Shown here in pieces: positions 45,404-57,591 of a stretch of 64,000 bases of DNA. The notes under the pieces were generated by a model that saw only the letters and a list, made by a program, of their open reading frames with translations, did not search any database and was not told the origin of the DNA. The DNA comes from Magicicada septendecula (lineage: Eukaryota; Arthropoda; Insecta; Hemiptera; Cicadidae). The DNA lies in the NCBI GenBank assembly GCA_034769895.1, contig CM068367.1, forward strand, positions 115,862,573 to 115,926,572. The letters run 5' to 3'. The translations under genes were made by a program, and so were the position numbers. Numbering within the stretch: position 1 is the stretch's first letter; the number at the start of each line of letters is the position of its first letter.

Positions 45404-45502
45404 CTTCTTCTTCTTCTTCTTCTTCTTCTTCTTCTTCTTCTTCTTCTTCTTCTTCTTCTTCTTCTTCTTCTTCTTCTTCTTCTTCTTCTTCTTCTTCTTT
45501 TT
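45404..45502. repeat. (TTC)n microsatellite, about 32 units
   Basis: A nearly pure TTC run. On the minus strand it is (GAA)n directly after the 3' end of a LINE fragment, the place of an RTE-type tail. The poly-Leu open frame is an artefact. Confidence 0.97.
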
Positions 45503-45850
45503 CTGACCTCTCAACACACTGTGGGGCTCTGTCTACTTAATGATATTTTTTCCATTTGGTCCTCTCACCACACAAGCTTCTTCAGCTTCTCACATTCATA
45601 CTTCTCAAATCATCCTGTACGGCATGTATCCATCTTTTTCTAGATCTTTCTCTAATTCTTTTGTCTATTGGTTTCCAGTCTACGGTTCTTTTAGTTGTTC
45701 CGCTATTATCCTCAAACGCTTTACGCGACCCAGTTGTTTTAAAATGCTACTCCTGATGAACCGGACTACGTCGGAACCGTATATCGATTGATCCAGTTCA
45801 TAATTCATCCGTATCTTCCAGGTTAGCAGGTTGTTTCTCGTGTTTCAGCG
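45503..45850 (-). mobile_element. LINE C-terminal fragment with GAA tail
   Basis: The minus strand reads NLEDTDEL, then GTTKRTVDWKPIDKRIRER, SRKRWIHAVQDDLKSMNVRS and RSLCGERTKWKKII, followed by the (GAA)n tail. This is the order of a LINE reverse-transcriptase end (W-KP, a basic R-x-RKRW run, DDLK-MNV, W). The 51570-51760 fragment shares its KPMGRRIIKRW and DDLRQLNVRGW blocks. Confidence 0.75.
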
Positions 45851-45869
45851 GTCTTCCATATACTTAATA

Positions 45870-46045
45870 TCATCAGCATCATCATCCCCAAGGTTTAAAC
45901 CAAGAATGGTTTGTTCCGGTCTCAATATTACAACTGGTCACTCCAGCGCTTCCTCGGACGTCCTACACCTCTCCGTCACCTCGGCTTTACTTAGTTTTAC
46001 TCTCCATTTATTTTCGGCCCCTCCTCTTTTGCGCCTCACTATCTA
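45870..46045 (-). mobile_element. LINE C-terminal fragment
   Basis: The minus-strand translation includes CRTSEEALE and RPEQTILGLNLGDDDADD. It matches the 39480-39590 fragment (GGGGCGTTCAAGGAAGCGCT against its complement, then GTGACCAG), so the two are copies of one family in opposite orientation. Confidence 0.6.
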
Positions 46046-46700
46046 GTGTGACTAAATTCTTCTCTAATCTTCTTTTTTTTTTTACTTCCTCTGATAACGG
46101 CTACATCGTCGGCATAGATACACCTGTAGGTGCATACATGTGTTGTTTCAACTCCTGCATGCCCAGCTTTAGCTAATTTTTGAACAGTCCCTTACACGAT
46201 TATCTTTTCAATGTTTCCAAAAAATTCGCTCTTTCTGGTAGTTCAAACTCTCCCATTCTAATCACATGTTCACAAGTTCAATAGCAGCCGACGTCACTTG
46301 ATAAATTTTCATAGTAATGCACAACGAACAAATTATATTATTCATCTCGTTCCCCAGCTACCAGTACCTTTAGGTAATCCAAGTTCTCTTCGAAACGTTC
46401 CCTTAAAAATTCTTGAGTTTGTTCATGGGCTTTTATGTTAGGACTCACATTTTACTCCTAAAAGTTACTACTGGTTAAAAGACTGTTTTATAATATTATA
46501 TGTTAAAATGTTAATGTGTTATATAAAATCTCACATTCCGACGGACATTCCTTCATTAAAATATATACGAGACAGTGTTGATTTCTAGATCCATTCCTCC
46601 TAGCATGAACATGTATCAGTTTTTTTTCTGACATAGAATTACAAATATGTAACGTTTCCTGACAAGAACACTTAGTTTTGTCCGCATAAGCAGCCAGCCG
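46046..46700. other. Non-coding stretch, perhaps decayed LINE on the minus strand
   Basis: Bases 46085-46160 read AVCTYRCIYADDVAVIRGS on the minus strand, which resembles the YADD catalytic box of a reverse transcriptase (CVYADDVAVI...). If so, this is the core of the LINE copy whose C-terminus lies at 45.5-45.85 kb. The rest is unrecognised. Confidence 0.4.
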
Positions 46701-46704
46701 GATT

Positions 46705-47238
46705 GTTTTGTTAGTTAAAGATTTTACCTTCAAAATAAACCTAAATTTGACTAATTATACTTCAAACATTAAATTGACTGATACGTTAGGTAAGTACCAG
46801 ATAATCTGTGGAACAATCAACCGTACTTTTAGAAACAAGGTACGTCGAGATATAAAATTTAAGTTCTATGAAGTTATGGCAGTCCCTGTATAATCCTATA
46901 CGTGCGAATTTAGGGAAATAACCAAAAAAAAAAACAAGAAACAAGAAAGCAAAATAGTAAAATAGGAATGGCGTTCTTAAGAGGAGTTAAAAGGTGTTCG
47001 AAACTTGACCGTTTAAAGAATGAGGCCATAAAAGAAGAGATACAAGTTTTAACTTGAATGAAAAATTAAAAGATTACAAAAAACGGTGGAAAGAACACTT
47101 AGAAAAAATGTCACATTCCAGACTGGCCAAACAAGTATTGAAATACAAACTTATAGAACACAGATGCGTGGGTATACCAGGATGGCTGGAGGATCTTTGA
47201 AGGCGAATAGTCAGCACCTTGAGTATGCCGTGTTGTGA
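46705..47238 (+). mobile_element. LINE (RTE-type) 3' fragment with GAT/GAC tail
   Basis: The 61-codon frame at 46708 reads TLGKYQIICGTINRTFRNKV and KFKFYEVMAVPV, the start of the C-terminal block. Further on, across frames, come MAFLRGVKRCSKLDRLKNEA, KIKRLQKTVERTL and VTFQTGQTSIEIQ/CHIPDWPNKY-type remnants of the H-x-x-RM-x-x-RL segment. The closing part is followed by the (GAT)n(GAC)n tail at 47241-47302. Several frameshifts. Confidence 0.75.
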
Positions 47239-47240
47239 AG

Positions 47241-47265
47241 ATAGTGATGATGATGATGATGATGA

Positions 47266-47302
<37 letters not shown>
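47241..47302. repeat. (GAT)n(GAC)n microsatellite, LINE tail
   Basis: About 9 GAT/GATG units followed by about 11 GAC units directly after the LINE fragment. The poly-Ser and poly-Val/Ile open frames are artefacts. Confidence 0.95.
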
Positions 47303-48272
47303 ATTAAATTGACGAGCTGGGAGCATCAACCCATCTCTTGTTCCAGACCACGCGATGTTTGAAGGGAGACGTCTTCGCTGCGTCGACTGGTAAAATCTCA
47401 AGAGATATTTATAATAAAAGTACAGTGCTTTGTTTTGAAATATCAAAATGGCTTTTCTGTCACTTTTCTCCGTATTGCGTAATCCCAGAGGTTTTCACAA
47501 TATTCACAATACGTCCACACAGGTTACAGACCTTCTTTGGAAAGGAATAACGTATTGTGAATAGACAATAGAAAGATGGTTATTACAATAGAATGTTCGT
47601 CGACTGACAGATGTCGGCAGGGAAGCGAAGAAATGTTGGCTGTTCTTAGCTTTACACAGTTACTCCCATCTATCGGAATTCAATAATTGGTTTCACTCAA
47701 TACTCGTTCCCCTTTTGTTATAAAAATTACACAGCCTTCTTTCTGCAGGCATTAAAAATTATCGGTTCAGCACAAAAGTAAAGAGAGAAAATAATCGGCA
47801 GGCAAAACAAAAAGCCTTCCTTGTCCGTAAGACACACAACGTAATGAATAACCTTTCTTATATAATTTCAAGATTAAACTACAAACTTCTTATATACGGT
47901 ATTAACGTTTAAACATTATTACACGAATTAAACGTAACTTTGCAGAATTTTCGGTACATTTGTTACTCTTACGTCAAACAAAATATAACAAAACGACCAC
48001 GACCTTATTAACCTGAAGTCTACAAGAAATTAATATTTCGTTACCTGCACCCGACCAAAGCGTTCTGTTAATTATTTTCGTCCTCTTATTCTTCTATAAT
48101 TAAGTGATTGTACCTTAAACCGTTTCAATTTCTTACTGGATTTTCATTTTTGTCACCGTTAGACCATCATCATTTCTATGGTCTGGCTAAACCCCATGGC
48201 GAGGCACACTTGTTTAATGTGCGTCTCTATGTACTCGGAATGTATAACCTATTTTAAGAGCATATCGCATGG

Positions 48273-48304
<32 letters not shown>

Positions 48305-48468
48305 CTTTAAACAGATACGGAACAATTTGGAGGACTAATCTATATATAACGATGAGCTGAAACTAAAACAGATTGGCCAGAATACAGATTTCCCGAATAA
48401 TTTTAAATTTGTTTTGGTCAGAAAACGCAATCACAACTGTATAACCATTGTTATCTTTCCCCCCATCA

Positions 48469-48604
<136 letters not shown>

Positions 48605-49352
48605 TTTCCTTCCAGTATATTGCAATTTGTAAACAACGTTTTACGTAAGGTGAGTATCCTTTTTGACTACTTCAGTACAAGTGAATTGCGAAGTATCAAA
48701 GTTGCGAAGATCAAAGGATCACAAAGAGCCGAACATTATACAAGAAAAACGTTTCTCATACACAGTGTATGCAAAGACTAGAAACATTGGGTGGTCCGGT
48801 GTTATTACCATCATAAGTTGAAAAACTTTATAGACTGGTTTAAATACTCGTATGATAATCCCGCCTTTGTATACTCACAAGGTTTTGCGAGTTAGCCTCC
48901 ACTACAAAAGTTTCTATCATCCAAACAGTTCTAGTCGCGACCAAGCAGTTCTGTCAAATAGCCTATATATTTTGTTTTTACTTCTTCTTTAATACATGGG
49001 TTATACTCAAAGCGTTCTGATTTATCAGTCTTTTGTCACTTTCGTCACCACTAGGCCATTATAATTTGTACGGTCTGCCGGACACAATATTATCTGTGCG
49101 CGCGTGAGTGTGTATATCAGTATCTGTCTACTAAAAATAACGCATTCCACGTGATCGTTCCCTTAGACAATATGTCTTTCTTAAACATTAGAATTCGGAG
49201 GAGGAATACAATAGGATATTACGCCGAACTGAAACTAAAACAATATCCAGAGTAAAGATTTCTCAAATAATTTCGGTATAATAAAGTTGCTATGGTGAGG
49301 GAGCGCATAAGAGATTTTTTAGCCATTGTTATACACACACCTCCTCTCCCCA

Positions 49353-49354
<2 letters not shown>

Positions 49355-49431
<77 letters not shown>
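49355..49431. repeat. (CA)n microsatellite
   Basis: About 37 CA units at the same position within R1 as the array at 48.5 kb and the short one at 28.7 kb. Confidence 0.97.
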
Positions 49432-49433
<2 letters not shown>

Positions 49434-50323
49434 TTATTCTAGTATACTGTAAATGTAGACAAACTATTATGTAATGTGATTATTCTTTTTGTATACTTCT
49501 TTTTGTACTTTGGTTGTTGGTTCAAAAGATGCAAAGACCAAAGGATCACAACGAGCCACAAGCAAACTTTCCACATATACGAATTTCATAGACACACACT
49601 GCATGCAGAGGCTATAAACACTTTTAGTTTGTCCTTTGTGAATACCATCTTAATCTGGAAAAACTTATAGGGTGGTTTAAATATGATAATTCCAGCTTTT
49701 TATAATCACAAAGTTTTGGTAGTTAGTCTGCGCTACAAAGCGCTGTATTATCCAAACAGTTTTAATATTTTGCTTACACAAACGCGCTGCAGATAGACGT
49801 CTTTTGGGCACAATACAAACCACTACACGCGCTAAGCGAGTGTGAAATTTTATGAAGCAAATCTGTCACCTCGCGTCAGTCTCTCTTGTTGTCGTCATTC
49901 GCTTTTCACGTTACTTTCTTCTCGTACCTCTGCGTCCTTCTTGTTTGCAAGACATTGATCGATGGATATTACTATGCCGTTTACAGTAGCAACCACAAAG
50001 ATACTGCTCCGCTGTAACACGGGCTTTCGCATATACCGTTGGCGGATCGGATTCAGTTAGTAACTTAAGTGCTCCAAATGAAACTTACAAAGATTAAAAA
50101 AATATCTACACTGCATTGTTATCGCTTATTCCCGGGATAGTTTTTAGGCCTTCTATATAGTGGTTTCTTGTTACTATATGCTTATTGTGTCGTCGTCCTT
50201 TAGGCTACAGGATATCCGCCTATATGAACACTTATCTCAAATATAACATAACGTCAATGAACTCTCTTCATCCATGACAGCTGCCTATAAACGGAGATTT
50301 GTAAGTCTAAAAGAAATTCGCTC

Positions 50324-50800
50324 TTAAGAGCGTCTTTTTTTAATCATCATCATCACGAAGTGGACAAAGAGACTAGAAAACCTCTTCCAAAAAAAATACA
50401 TCTGTTTCAGTATACGATGGGTGAAAGGTATGGGATGGGTCTCAAATAGCTGCTCCCATTCAACCGTCAACCTCACCTTCCCGAGCGATGTGTTTACATC
50501 CGCGTACTCTGTTACCACTGACGAGGCTCTGACGACCGAGTATTGGCGGTATATCCGTAGCTCATAGTAGAGAATTGTAGAAAATGACATTCTCTTTCCG
50601 GAATTGCAGCCTGGATGGTGCAAGAGCACGTCACAGGGAGTAAGCTGAGCCATGATATGAGGCAGCTCAAACAACTCCATGTAGGCTTGGATGAACAGGG
50701 GCATCCCCTCCACCAAGCTATGAGTGCTGTAGGCCAATAACCTGCACACACGAGACCACACTTATTTATAGAAAGCAAAGAGGGAAAGTCGGACGGAAAT
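50324..50800 (-). other. Unrecognised block with overlapping open frames
   Basis: This block is GC-richer than its surroundings, with a 145-codon minus frame (50324-50761) and a 122-codon frame overlapping it in another phase (50512-50880). Neither peptide matches a family I know, and low-complexity ends suggest chance. On the plus strand it leads straight into the LINE-like fragment at 50800, so it may be decayed LINE or host-derived repeat. Confidence 0.25.
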
Positions 50801-51010
50801 TTTTGGAACATCTTTATCTGGTGAAGACGGGACAACGATCTGGAGGAAAGCCCAGAATGAGATGGCAAGGCAATGTGCAAGGCTTCTTGGAAGACAGGGG
50901 CAACGGCGCTTGTTCTCCAGAGCCAACAGTGGCGGCGATCTCTTTATAACTCCTCGACATCACCCCAGGGTAGAAGAGGATGTGATTAAGACTAAGACTT
51001 CAGTATAACA
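50800..51010 (+). mobile_element. LINE-like C-terminal fragment
   Basis: Plus-strand translation gives EHLYLVKTGQRSGGKPRMRW and QGNVQGFLEDRGNG, then in another frame QQWRRSLYNSSTSPQGRRGC. The G-R/K-P-R-M-R-W and Q-W-R-R arrangement is that of LINE C-termini. Less certain than the others because only short blocks remain. Confidence 0.5.
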
Positions 51011-51565
51011 AATAATACATTTTTCTTGTTGACAACTTCATAATCTGCACCTCGCTTCTTTCTAGAAAAGATAACGCACTTCTTGACCAAAATATTTTGG
51101 AACCCCAAGTTAGGCATACGATAGTCTTATCATCTTTGAAACTAGCCAGTGTCTATAAAGAGGATGGAAGAAGTGTAGAATTGTATCTGGCAATTATGAT
51201 GAAAAAAACTAACACGCAAAAGTTATTGAACGAGTCGTATTACAGTAAGTGCGTTTACTGAAAGATGGTTCTCGTATTATTGTCTCTATTTTTAAAACGC
51301 TAGTGTGATGTATTAATTCAGTTTTTACAGGCGCCTTTGTTCCTCTGTCTTATTACCTCCGTTAAACTCTTTGTTTCCTTGATAACGTGTATACGCTGCA
51401 TACTAAGCCTACTGACGGTTACACACGACGCTACATCCAAAAAGTCTATCCAATATAAAAAGTGACAGTGACAACAAATTTCTGTTTTGTAAAAATTATG
51501 TTTCTGTCAAACGAGCTGGCTTACATTTTTTTCACGCGATCGGTATTTTTTAACATTTAAATATT
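51011..51565. other. Non-coding stretch
   Basis: Nothing recognised. Confidence 0.4.
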
Positions 51566-51567
51566 TA

Positions 51568-51765
51568 AAAAAATGAAGCAAAACAACTAAAAGGATCGCT
51601 GACAGGAAACCAATGGGTAGAAGAATTATAAAAAGATGGGGATGATTTGAGACAGTTGAATGTGAGAGGCTGGAGAAAGTTGTGTGCTGAGAGGACAGAA
51701 TGGAATAAAATTATTGAGCAAGCTAAGACCCACACTGGGTTGTGACACCAGAAGAAAAAAAACAA
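51568..51765 (+). mobile_element. LINE C-terminal fragment with GAA tail
   Basis: In changing plus frames: RIADRKPMGRRIIKRWG, DDLRQLNVRGWRKLCAERTE and WNKIIEQAKTHTGL, then a stop and AGAAGAAAAAAA. Same family as 45503-45850 (opposite strand). About 60 codons, with one deletion near 51640. Confidence 0.75.
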
Positions 51766-51959
51766 GGACTCAGCTCAGACGTCTGTTTCTATAAAATGAT
51801 AATCGATAATTGTTCACTTGTATAGTGTTATTTCATAACTAAACGAGTTTTCATAAGCAAAAGACGTACAAAAAAATCGATAAATATAAAAAAAGGAGGG
51901 GTAAAAAGAGAAGAAAGTGGCTGGTGTTCCGGATTCCTTCTTCTCTTTTATAAAGAGAA

Positions 51960-52440
51960 GGAAGTGAATGGTGCGGCATTTTATTTTCATAGCGATGGTG
52001 GTGGCGGTGTTTGACAGGCGAATTACGTTCCCCAAATCGCAGAATATTAAAAGTGACGCGCTGCTCCGCGTTTTAAGCAGTGTCAAAGTATTTCTAGCAC
52101 AGAAAGAAAAGGAAACGATTAGGTTTCTCTGAAGTCTGACGGTGGAAGGGGTTAAACAGAAGACTGGGAAACGGAGTGGGTGTACAAAGTTTCTGATCCC
52201 TTCAAAATTAACACACAGTGACACAGAGGGAAAGAGAGTGAAAGAGGGTAAGAGAGAGAGAAAGACGCGCTGCCTCGAGGTATTCAATAATTACATTCAG
52301 CCATTCGCTGTTCTCTGCTCGCCTTTCATAATAATCACACAAGTTTTCTTTCACTTTGTGACTTCAAATTGGTGTCACACAAAGGGAAGGGAAATAAAAG
52401 CACTGGGAAAGCTGCTTAACTGTTGCTCATAAAACGATCA
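51960..52440. repeat. Interspersed repeat family R3, copy 3
   Basis: Weaker copy with ACAGGCGAATTACGTTCCCC, AATATTAAAAGTGACG, a TTAAGCAGT block and GGTATTCAATAATTACATTC, in the order seen at 26510-26800. A GA-rich stretch at 52225-52265 lies in its middle. Confidence 0.45.
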
Positions 52441-52504
52441 AAAACGACGGCTACGAATTCAGATGTCTTTCTGAAACACGTGGTTAACCTAGGTTAATTT
52501 ATCC

Positions 52505-53580
52505 GTATAGTTGTACAATGTTGATTGGAAGCTGTTGTTTCAAACTATGAGGAAGTCAGGACTTGACTGGAAAGTTAGAAGGGTAATCTTCAATATTTAT
52601 AGGTTGCAAAGTACTGAAATAGACATAAATGGATGTAAAAAGGAAGCAATAATAAGAAGAGGGGTAAGACAAGGTTGCCCACTGTCACCGTACTTGTTTA
52701 ATTTGTTTATAGAAGATGTTGTAACTCAGATGAAAAGGAGTTCTAGGGGAATTAAAATAAATGGGGAACGGATACACAGTATTCGCTTCGCAGATGATAT
52801 TGTACTGATGGCTGACTCAGAAAAGGATATGACCCGAATGTTAGGTACGTTTAAAAAAATTCTTCACGCTTGGAGATTGAAGATAAATGTTAGGAAAACT
52901 AAAATAATGGTTGTAAGTAAAAAAAGAGAAGACATTAAATCAACCATTATGTTGAACAACACAATATTGGAGCACGTTACTGAATTTTGTTACCTGGGTA
53001 GCATAGTTACAAGTGGGAATAAGTGTCTGGCAGAGATTAAGAGGAGAGTAGCTCTGGCAAAACAAGCATTCCAGAGCAAAAGGAACTTATTAACAAACAA
53101 CCATATTAGTATTGAAACAAGGAAAAGTTTGTTAAGGTATTTGTATGGAGTGTTTTAACTTACGGGTGTGAATCGTGGACGTTAGGGAAGGTGGAGAGTG
53201 ACAGACTTCAGGCAATGGAGATGTGGATTTGGCGGAGAATGACAAAAACTAGTTGGACAGATAGGAAGACGAATGAACAGATCTTAGAGGAAATAAATGA
53301 GAATAGAACACTGCTTAGGAGTATAGAGGTGAGGAAGATTAAGTTGATAGGGCATGTGATCAGACATAGTGCTTTTTTAACTAACATCTTTGAGGGCAAA
53401 GTAGTGGGGAAGAGGCCCAAAGGAAGACCAAGAACTGCATACTTCCGCAGCACAATGAGTGTCGTGAATAGTGGGTCCTATGGAGAAATGAAGAATATCG
53501 CAAGGGATAGAGTGACGTGGCTACAGCGACAAGGCATTGCCTTTAGGAGTTAAACAAAAGTTGTAGTAAATAGTTATTAT
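52505..53580 (+). mobile_element. LINE (RTE-type), 5'-truncated, best-preserved reverse transcriptase in the window
   Basis: Two frames give about 335 codons. The first (to 53158) has DWKLLFQTMRKSGLDWKVRR, RRGVRQGCPLSPYLFNLFIE (motif around residue 50), RFADDIVLMADSE (catalytic FADD, near residue 93), the LKINVRKTKIMVVSKK block and EHVTEFCYLGSIVTSGNKCL. A one-base frameshift near 53140 moves to SVLTYGCESWTLGK, AMEMWIWRRMTKTSW, RKIKLIGHVIRHSAFLTN and GKRPKGRPRTAYF. The stop at 53551-53553 is followed by a short TTA/ATT tail. The endonuclease and the first reverse-transcriptase blocks are missing. The single frameshift and intact catalytic box make it younger than the others. Confidence 0.93.
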
Positions 53581-55180
53581 TATTACCTTTTTTTTTTGGA
53601 ATGACAACTTCAAAGACACTTTGATTAGGGGGATTGTTACAGTGACGGAGATTTAATCTGTCGAAACGTTTTTCGAATACCCACAAATTAGTCATTCAAC
53701 CGTCTCATGACTACAACAACTGTCTCATCACAATAACAACAGCAACAAAAATGACAACACAAACGACGACGACATAATAATAATAAAATAATAATAATCA
53801 TTACTGTATATTACGAATAGGTAATAATCACACCAACGTAGTGTATACGTAATAAATTTATAACAACTATCGTAATAACCAAAAATAGAAAGGCCCTTAA
53901 AAAATTATCCGTGTGGTGACCTTCCTCACAAATACAATGTCAGCTTGCGTCTCACAAACAAATGTGGAAGTAAATTAAATTTCTCCGTGTAAAAAAAAAA
54001 ACAAAAACTAACACATTAAAAGACACTATTTTAACACAAACGAGTATGTTTAAAGAGTCTTTCTTTAAAAGAGTATCTGAACATACTCTATTAGTTATTT
54101 GAATTTCCTGAAGTTAAACATAACATAATTTTTATTTTTAAAATGTTTTAAAAAAATTATAAAAGGACGAAAGGAATATCATCCTTTTTGAGGAAAGGAT
54201 TGGCTTCTTTAGAGTTTTGCGGTGATCTGCAAACAATATAATTTTTAAAAAATTAGTTTGAAATTTTTAAAAAGATTCATGGAAAATGCTGCACCTAACT
54301 TTACAATTTATTGAAATTATGGGACAACATAAAATTAATTTCATTTGAACATAGAAAACTTGTTGCTTGTATATACTATTTCATGCATAAAATTTATTTT
54401 AACTGAGCCAGTCTTCTACTTATTTGAAATTTTATTCACACTGAGGTTTCGCAGAAAAATATTACGCATGCAACACAACAACAAATTGCCTTCAACGAGA
54501 GCATAAACGAAACTTTCTGAGTATCTATCTCATGTACATAAATCTCGTTGTATGAATTTTTGTTTCTTTCTTAAATTAACCCTCGTCTGACGATGGAAGT
54601 ACAAAACTTTTGGTAACTACTGAAATTCGTATAGAGAAATTCATTAAAATTCATGATCTTGGATATGCGTACTTTCATACTATACCATAGTGTATTACAC
54701 TATGAATAACTAATCTTCGTCTTCTTCGACTCTGGTGCGAAAATTGTTACGACTCCTAGTTACGGTAGCCCCGCCGAAGTTGTGACAATTGCTCGGAGTG
54801 ACATTTGCTCGGAGATCGAATGTAGTGACGCTTGCTCGAAGAAACAATGGTTACAGGAAATTCCTGATTTCAGGAAACGTAGTATGGAATTAAGCAGTTG
54901 CATTAGCACAAAAGCAACCGAAAAGTTGTAAGCATTTTATACATACTCAACCTGACTACATAAGCCCAGCAATAAATCCTTTACTTCATCTAACAGTTAA
55001 TTAAAAAAAAATAACTTTCATATTGCGACCTTTTCAACTAATCATTTGAAAACAACTTTTATTTTGATATCTTTTAGTTAAACTGACCAAATTCTATGCG
55101 CCTAAATTCAAATATTTTTTTATTGAAATTATTAATTATATTAATTGCAACTGAATATAAATAATTATATTTATTACATA
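53581..55180. other. Non-coding, AT-rich stretch
   Basis: A possible decayed hammerhead-like core lies at about 53648-53682 (GACGGAGATTTAATCTGTC, then GAAACG); it lacks a clear CTGANGA. ACAACAACAGCAAC-type low-complexity DNA lies at 53730-53800. No gene. Confidence 0.4.
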
Positions 55181-55185
55181 ATTTC

Positions 55186-55347
55186 CATTATAATTATATA
55201 ATTTAGTTCATTAGATCCATTTAACTTCTTACATCTATTACTATTAACGTTAAACACATTATCATTATTACTTTTATTTCTATTATTTCATTGCTGTTTT
55301 TACTTTGTCTTGATTAACTATATTAACCGCGCGCGCGCGCACGCGCG

Positions 55348-55386
<39 letters not shown>

Positions 55387-55945
55387 AATATTAGTCTAAT
55401 TTCGATACTTCTGATACTGAATACTTTACCCGTGAGCACTTTTCGGGTGTACGAGCGTTTTTTTTAAATTTGCTTCTTTTCAGAAACATTCTTGTAAAGT
55501 ACTACCAACCAATTTGAAAACTGGAAACTTGAAGAATCCTAAATAATATACTAACTTCTACCCTGGTCCCTTTTCACACCATTTAATTTATTAAAGAATA
55601 TTCTTTCCACATTGTGATATCGTGAAGTTGTTTTTTATTGATGTAGGTTTCACCATGATTCATTAATTCTCTTTCGCTTTACTTATTGATCAACGCCCTC
55701 CACAAATACGCTGGGTACTAAGCTCACACATTTGACAGAATATCCCTCAACCTTGAAGGAAAGAAGAGAAGAATCTCTGTTGTAACGATAATCAATTCAT
55801 TTCTAAAGTTTTTAAAACATTTGAAGGTTTTGGGAAACTTCCAAACTTAATTTTCATCCACAAATTGCAGTAAAACTACATCTGAAAAATTCATATAAAT
55901 TGTAAATACTGTAGAGAAAACCAATTGTAAATATGTTAATGTGAG
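55186..55945 (+). repeat. Direct duplication, copy 1 (about 0.76 kb)
   Basis: Aligns end to end with 57384-58158, offset about 2.2 kb, at roughly 80-85% identity by eye. Shared blocks: ATTATAATTATATAATTTAG, GCGCGCGC then a CA array, AATTTCGAT.CTTCTGATA, TTTTCAGAAACATTC, GAATATTCTTTCCA.ATTGTG and AATTGTAAAT at the end. No coding frame. The CG/CA array at 55329-55382 has a counterpart in copy 2. Confidence 0.8.
55329..55382. repeat. (CG)n/(CA)n compound microsatellite
   Basis: GCGCGC passes into a CA run inside duplication copy 1. Confidence 0.95.
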
Positions 55946-56045
55946 GAGTTACGATGAGATGGTAACGGATAGGAGACATTGGAGAAGGTTGCCGTTGGAA
56001 GCGTAGGCTCATGTTAGGCTGTAGTGCTGGAGTAACCAAAAAAAC
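55945..56045 (+). mobile_element. LINE C-terminal fragment (short)
   Basis: GATGAGATGGTAACGGATAG and GGAGACATTGGAGAAGGTTG, then CTCATGTTAGGCTGTAGTGCTGG, encode a YDEMVTDRRHWRRLPLEA-like end plus AHV-L. It matches the complement of 10020-10100. Only about 30 codons. Confidence 0.55.
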
Positions 56046-56155
56046 ACAACCTTTGGCCCATCAGGTATTTTTATTGTGTTATTTAACAAGCTTACACACA
56101 ACACATGCACGTGAACATTCGTACCTTACAGTAACTTGATACGCGCCCCTGCGCA

Positions 56156-56189
<34 letters not shown>

Positions 56190-57383
56190 ATTTTAATAGA
56201 CTTGTGATTCGCCGACTACTATAGGTGTCAGAAGGTACCTAACATACTATAACAACTTCTAACTTACTTGAGTTTCAACTTATTTCTTGATATAGAAAAC
56301 AAATTCAGTAAAATGTCTGTGTATGTGGGAAGAGGGAGCGTCAGAAATAGAAACTCAGGTGAAGAGAAATAGTGAATAAATATGTAATAAAATATTTGTC
56401 GACAGCGAACGTGTTCAGTACAAGCTTTCTAGCTCGTGCTTTTTTTTAATTTACGTATTTAAGATTTTAAGTTTTTTTAAATATTTCGTATTTTACAATA
56501 TTTTTAGTGTAAAATGTTATAGTTTATTTCATTACAGCATGTTTTGAGACTACGCTAAATAAAGTTAGTGGTAACCGCTTGCTTAATAGACTAATAAGCA
56601 ATTAGCAATTGAAATAAGAGCAGTGTAGTAAACGCGACAGCATCAATCGATGACGTCATTTCTTCCCTGGTTTGCCGGGTAAGAAGAATAAGAAGGGAGC
56701 TGTGTGCTGCGTGAGCGACCAGCTGACCAGCAAATGCTCGTCGACAAAATTACGAAGGTCGAGGTTGTTCTAATAATTTTGAATTTGTGGGTGACGCTAT
56801 CTTCTTTTCGCAGTTTTTAATTGTAGTTATAGTGTTTATTTACAAATTACTGAATCGTGCATGTTACCAAATTCTGTTTTACAAGTGAGACATTGTAATT
56901 TCAATTATTGTTACAGTTTAGACAGTATAATATGCCTAACAGAATGGAAATTGATGTGGCGTCATTAGGTTGTTGATTACGGCGTCACCTCCTTGTTCTG
57001 AACGAATTTCAAAAAATTATTTGTTTATCTTCAGTAATGTTTCATGATTCACCTTCTCCATAATAAAATGATGATTTGTTAAACGATTAAGTGAAAAAAA
57101 TAGTAATTCATACATGACACTTTCAAATATTGTGTTAAAAGCAATTCCCCCCCCCAAAAAAAAACACTTACTTAAAAACATCACCATGTAAATTGAATTC
57201 AGTGCTACAATTTATTTGTGTAATAATAATAGGTATAATATCGGAATAAATTAGTTGTAACTTAAGAAAATATTACCATAAAATATAGTATAATACCATT
57301 ATTAAATAGTTATAATAAATGTAATACCAGTGAGAAGAACTGCTGACACGTTACTACTGCTACTCCTACTTTAGTAATGTTAC
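56046..57383. other. Non-coding stretch with a CT/CA repeat and one CpG-richer block
   Basis: CT then CA units lie at 56155-56189. The block 56630-56800 is richer in CpG (GATGACGTCATTTC, a CREB-like palindrome, and GTGAGCGACCAGCTGACCAG), followed by leader-like DNA. It may be a promoter or part of a repeat; no coding exon is seen. Confidence 0.3.
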
Positions 57384-57549
57384 ATTATAATTATATAATT
57401 TAGTTCACTGTGAGCATTATTTTATCAGAACTATTACTATTAAACGTATTATATGTTGTTAATATTATTATTATTATTATTTTTATCATTTCATTCTTGT
57501 TATAATTTTGTTGTTATGAAGTGTATTACGGGCTCCCGCATGTATCACG

Positions 57550-57591
<42 letters not shown>

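Noticed and set aside
50324-50880. 145- and 122-codon minus-strand frames as genes
   Set aside because: They overlap in different phases, match no family I know and adjoin LINE-like DNA on the other strand. Kept only as an unrecognised block.
53648-53682. Hammerhead-like core near GTCGAAACG
   Set aside because: A stem and GAAAC are visible, but no CTGANGA box or helix I could be assigned.
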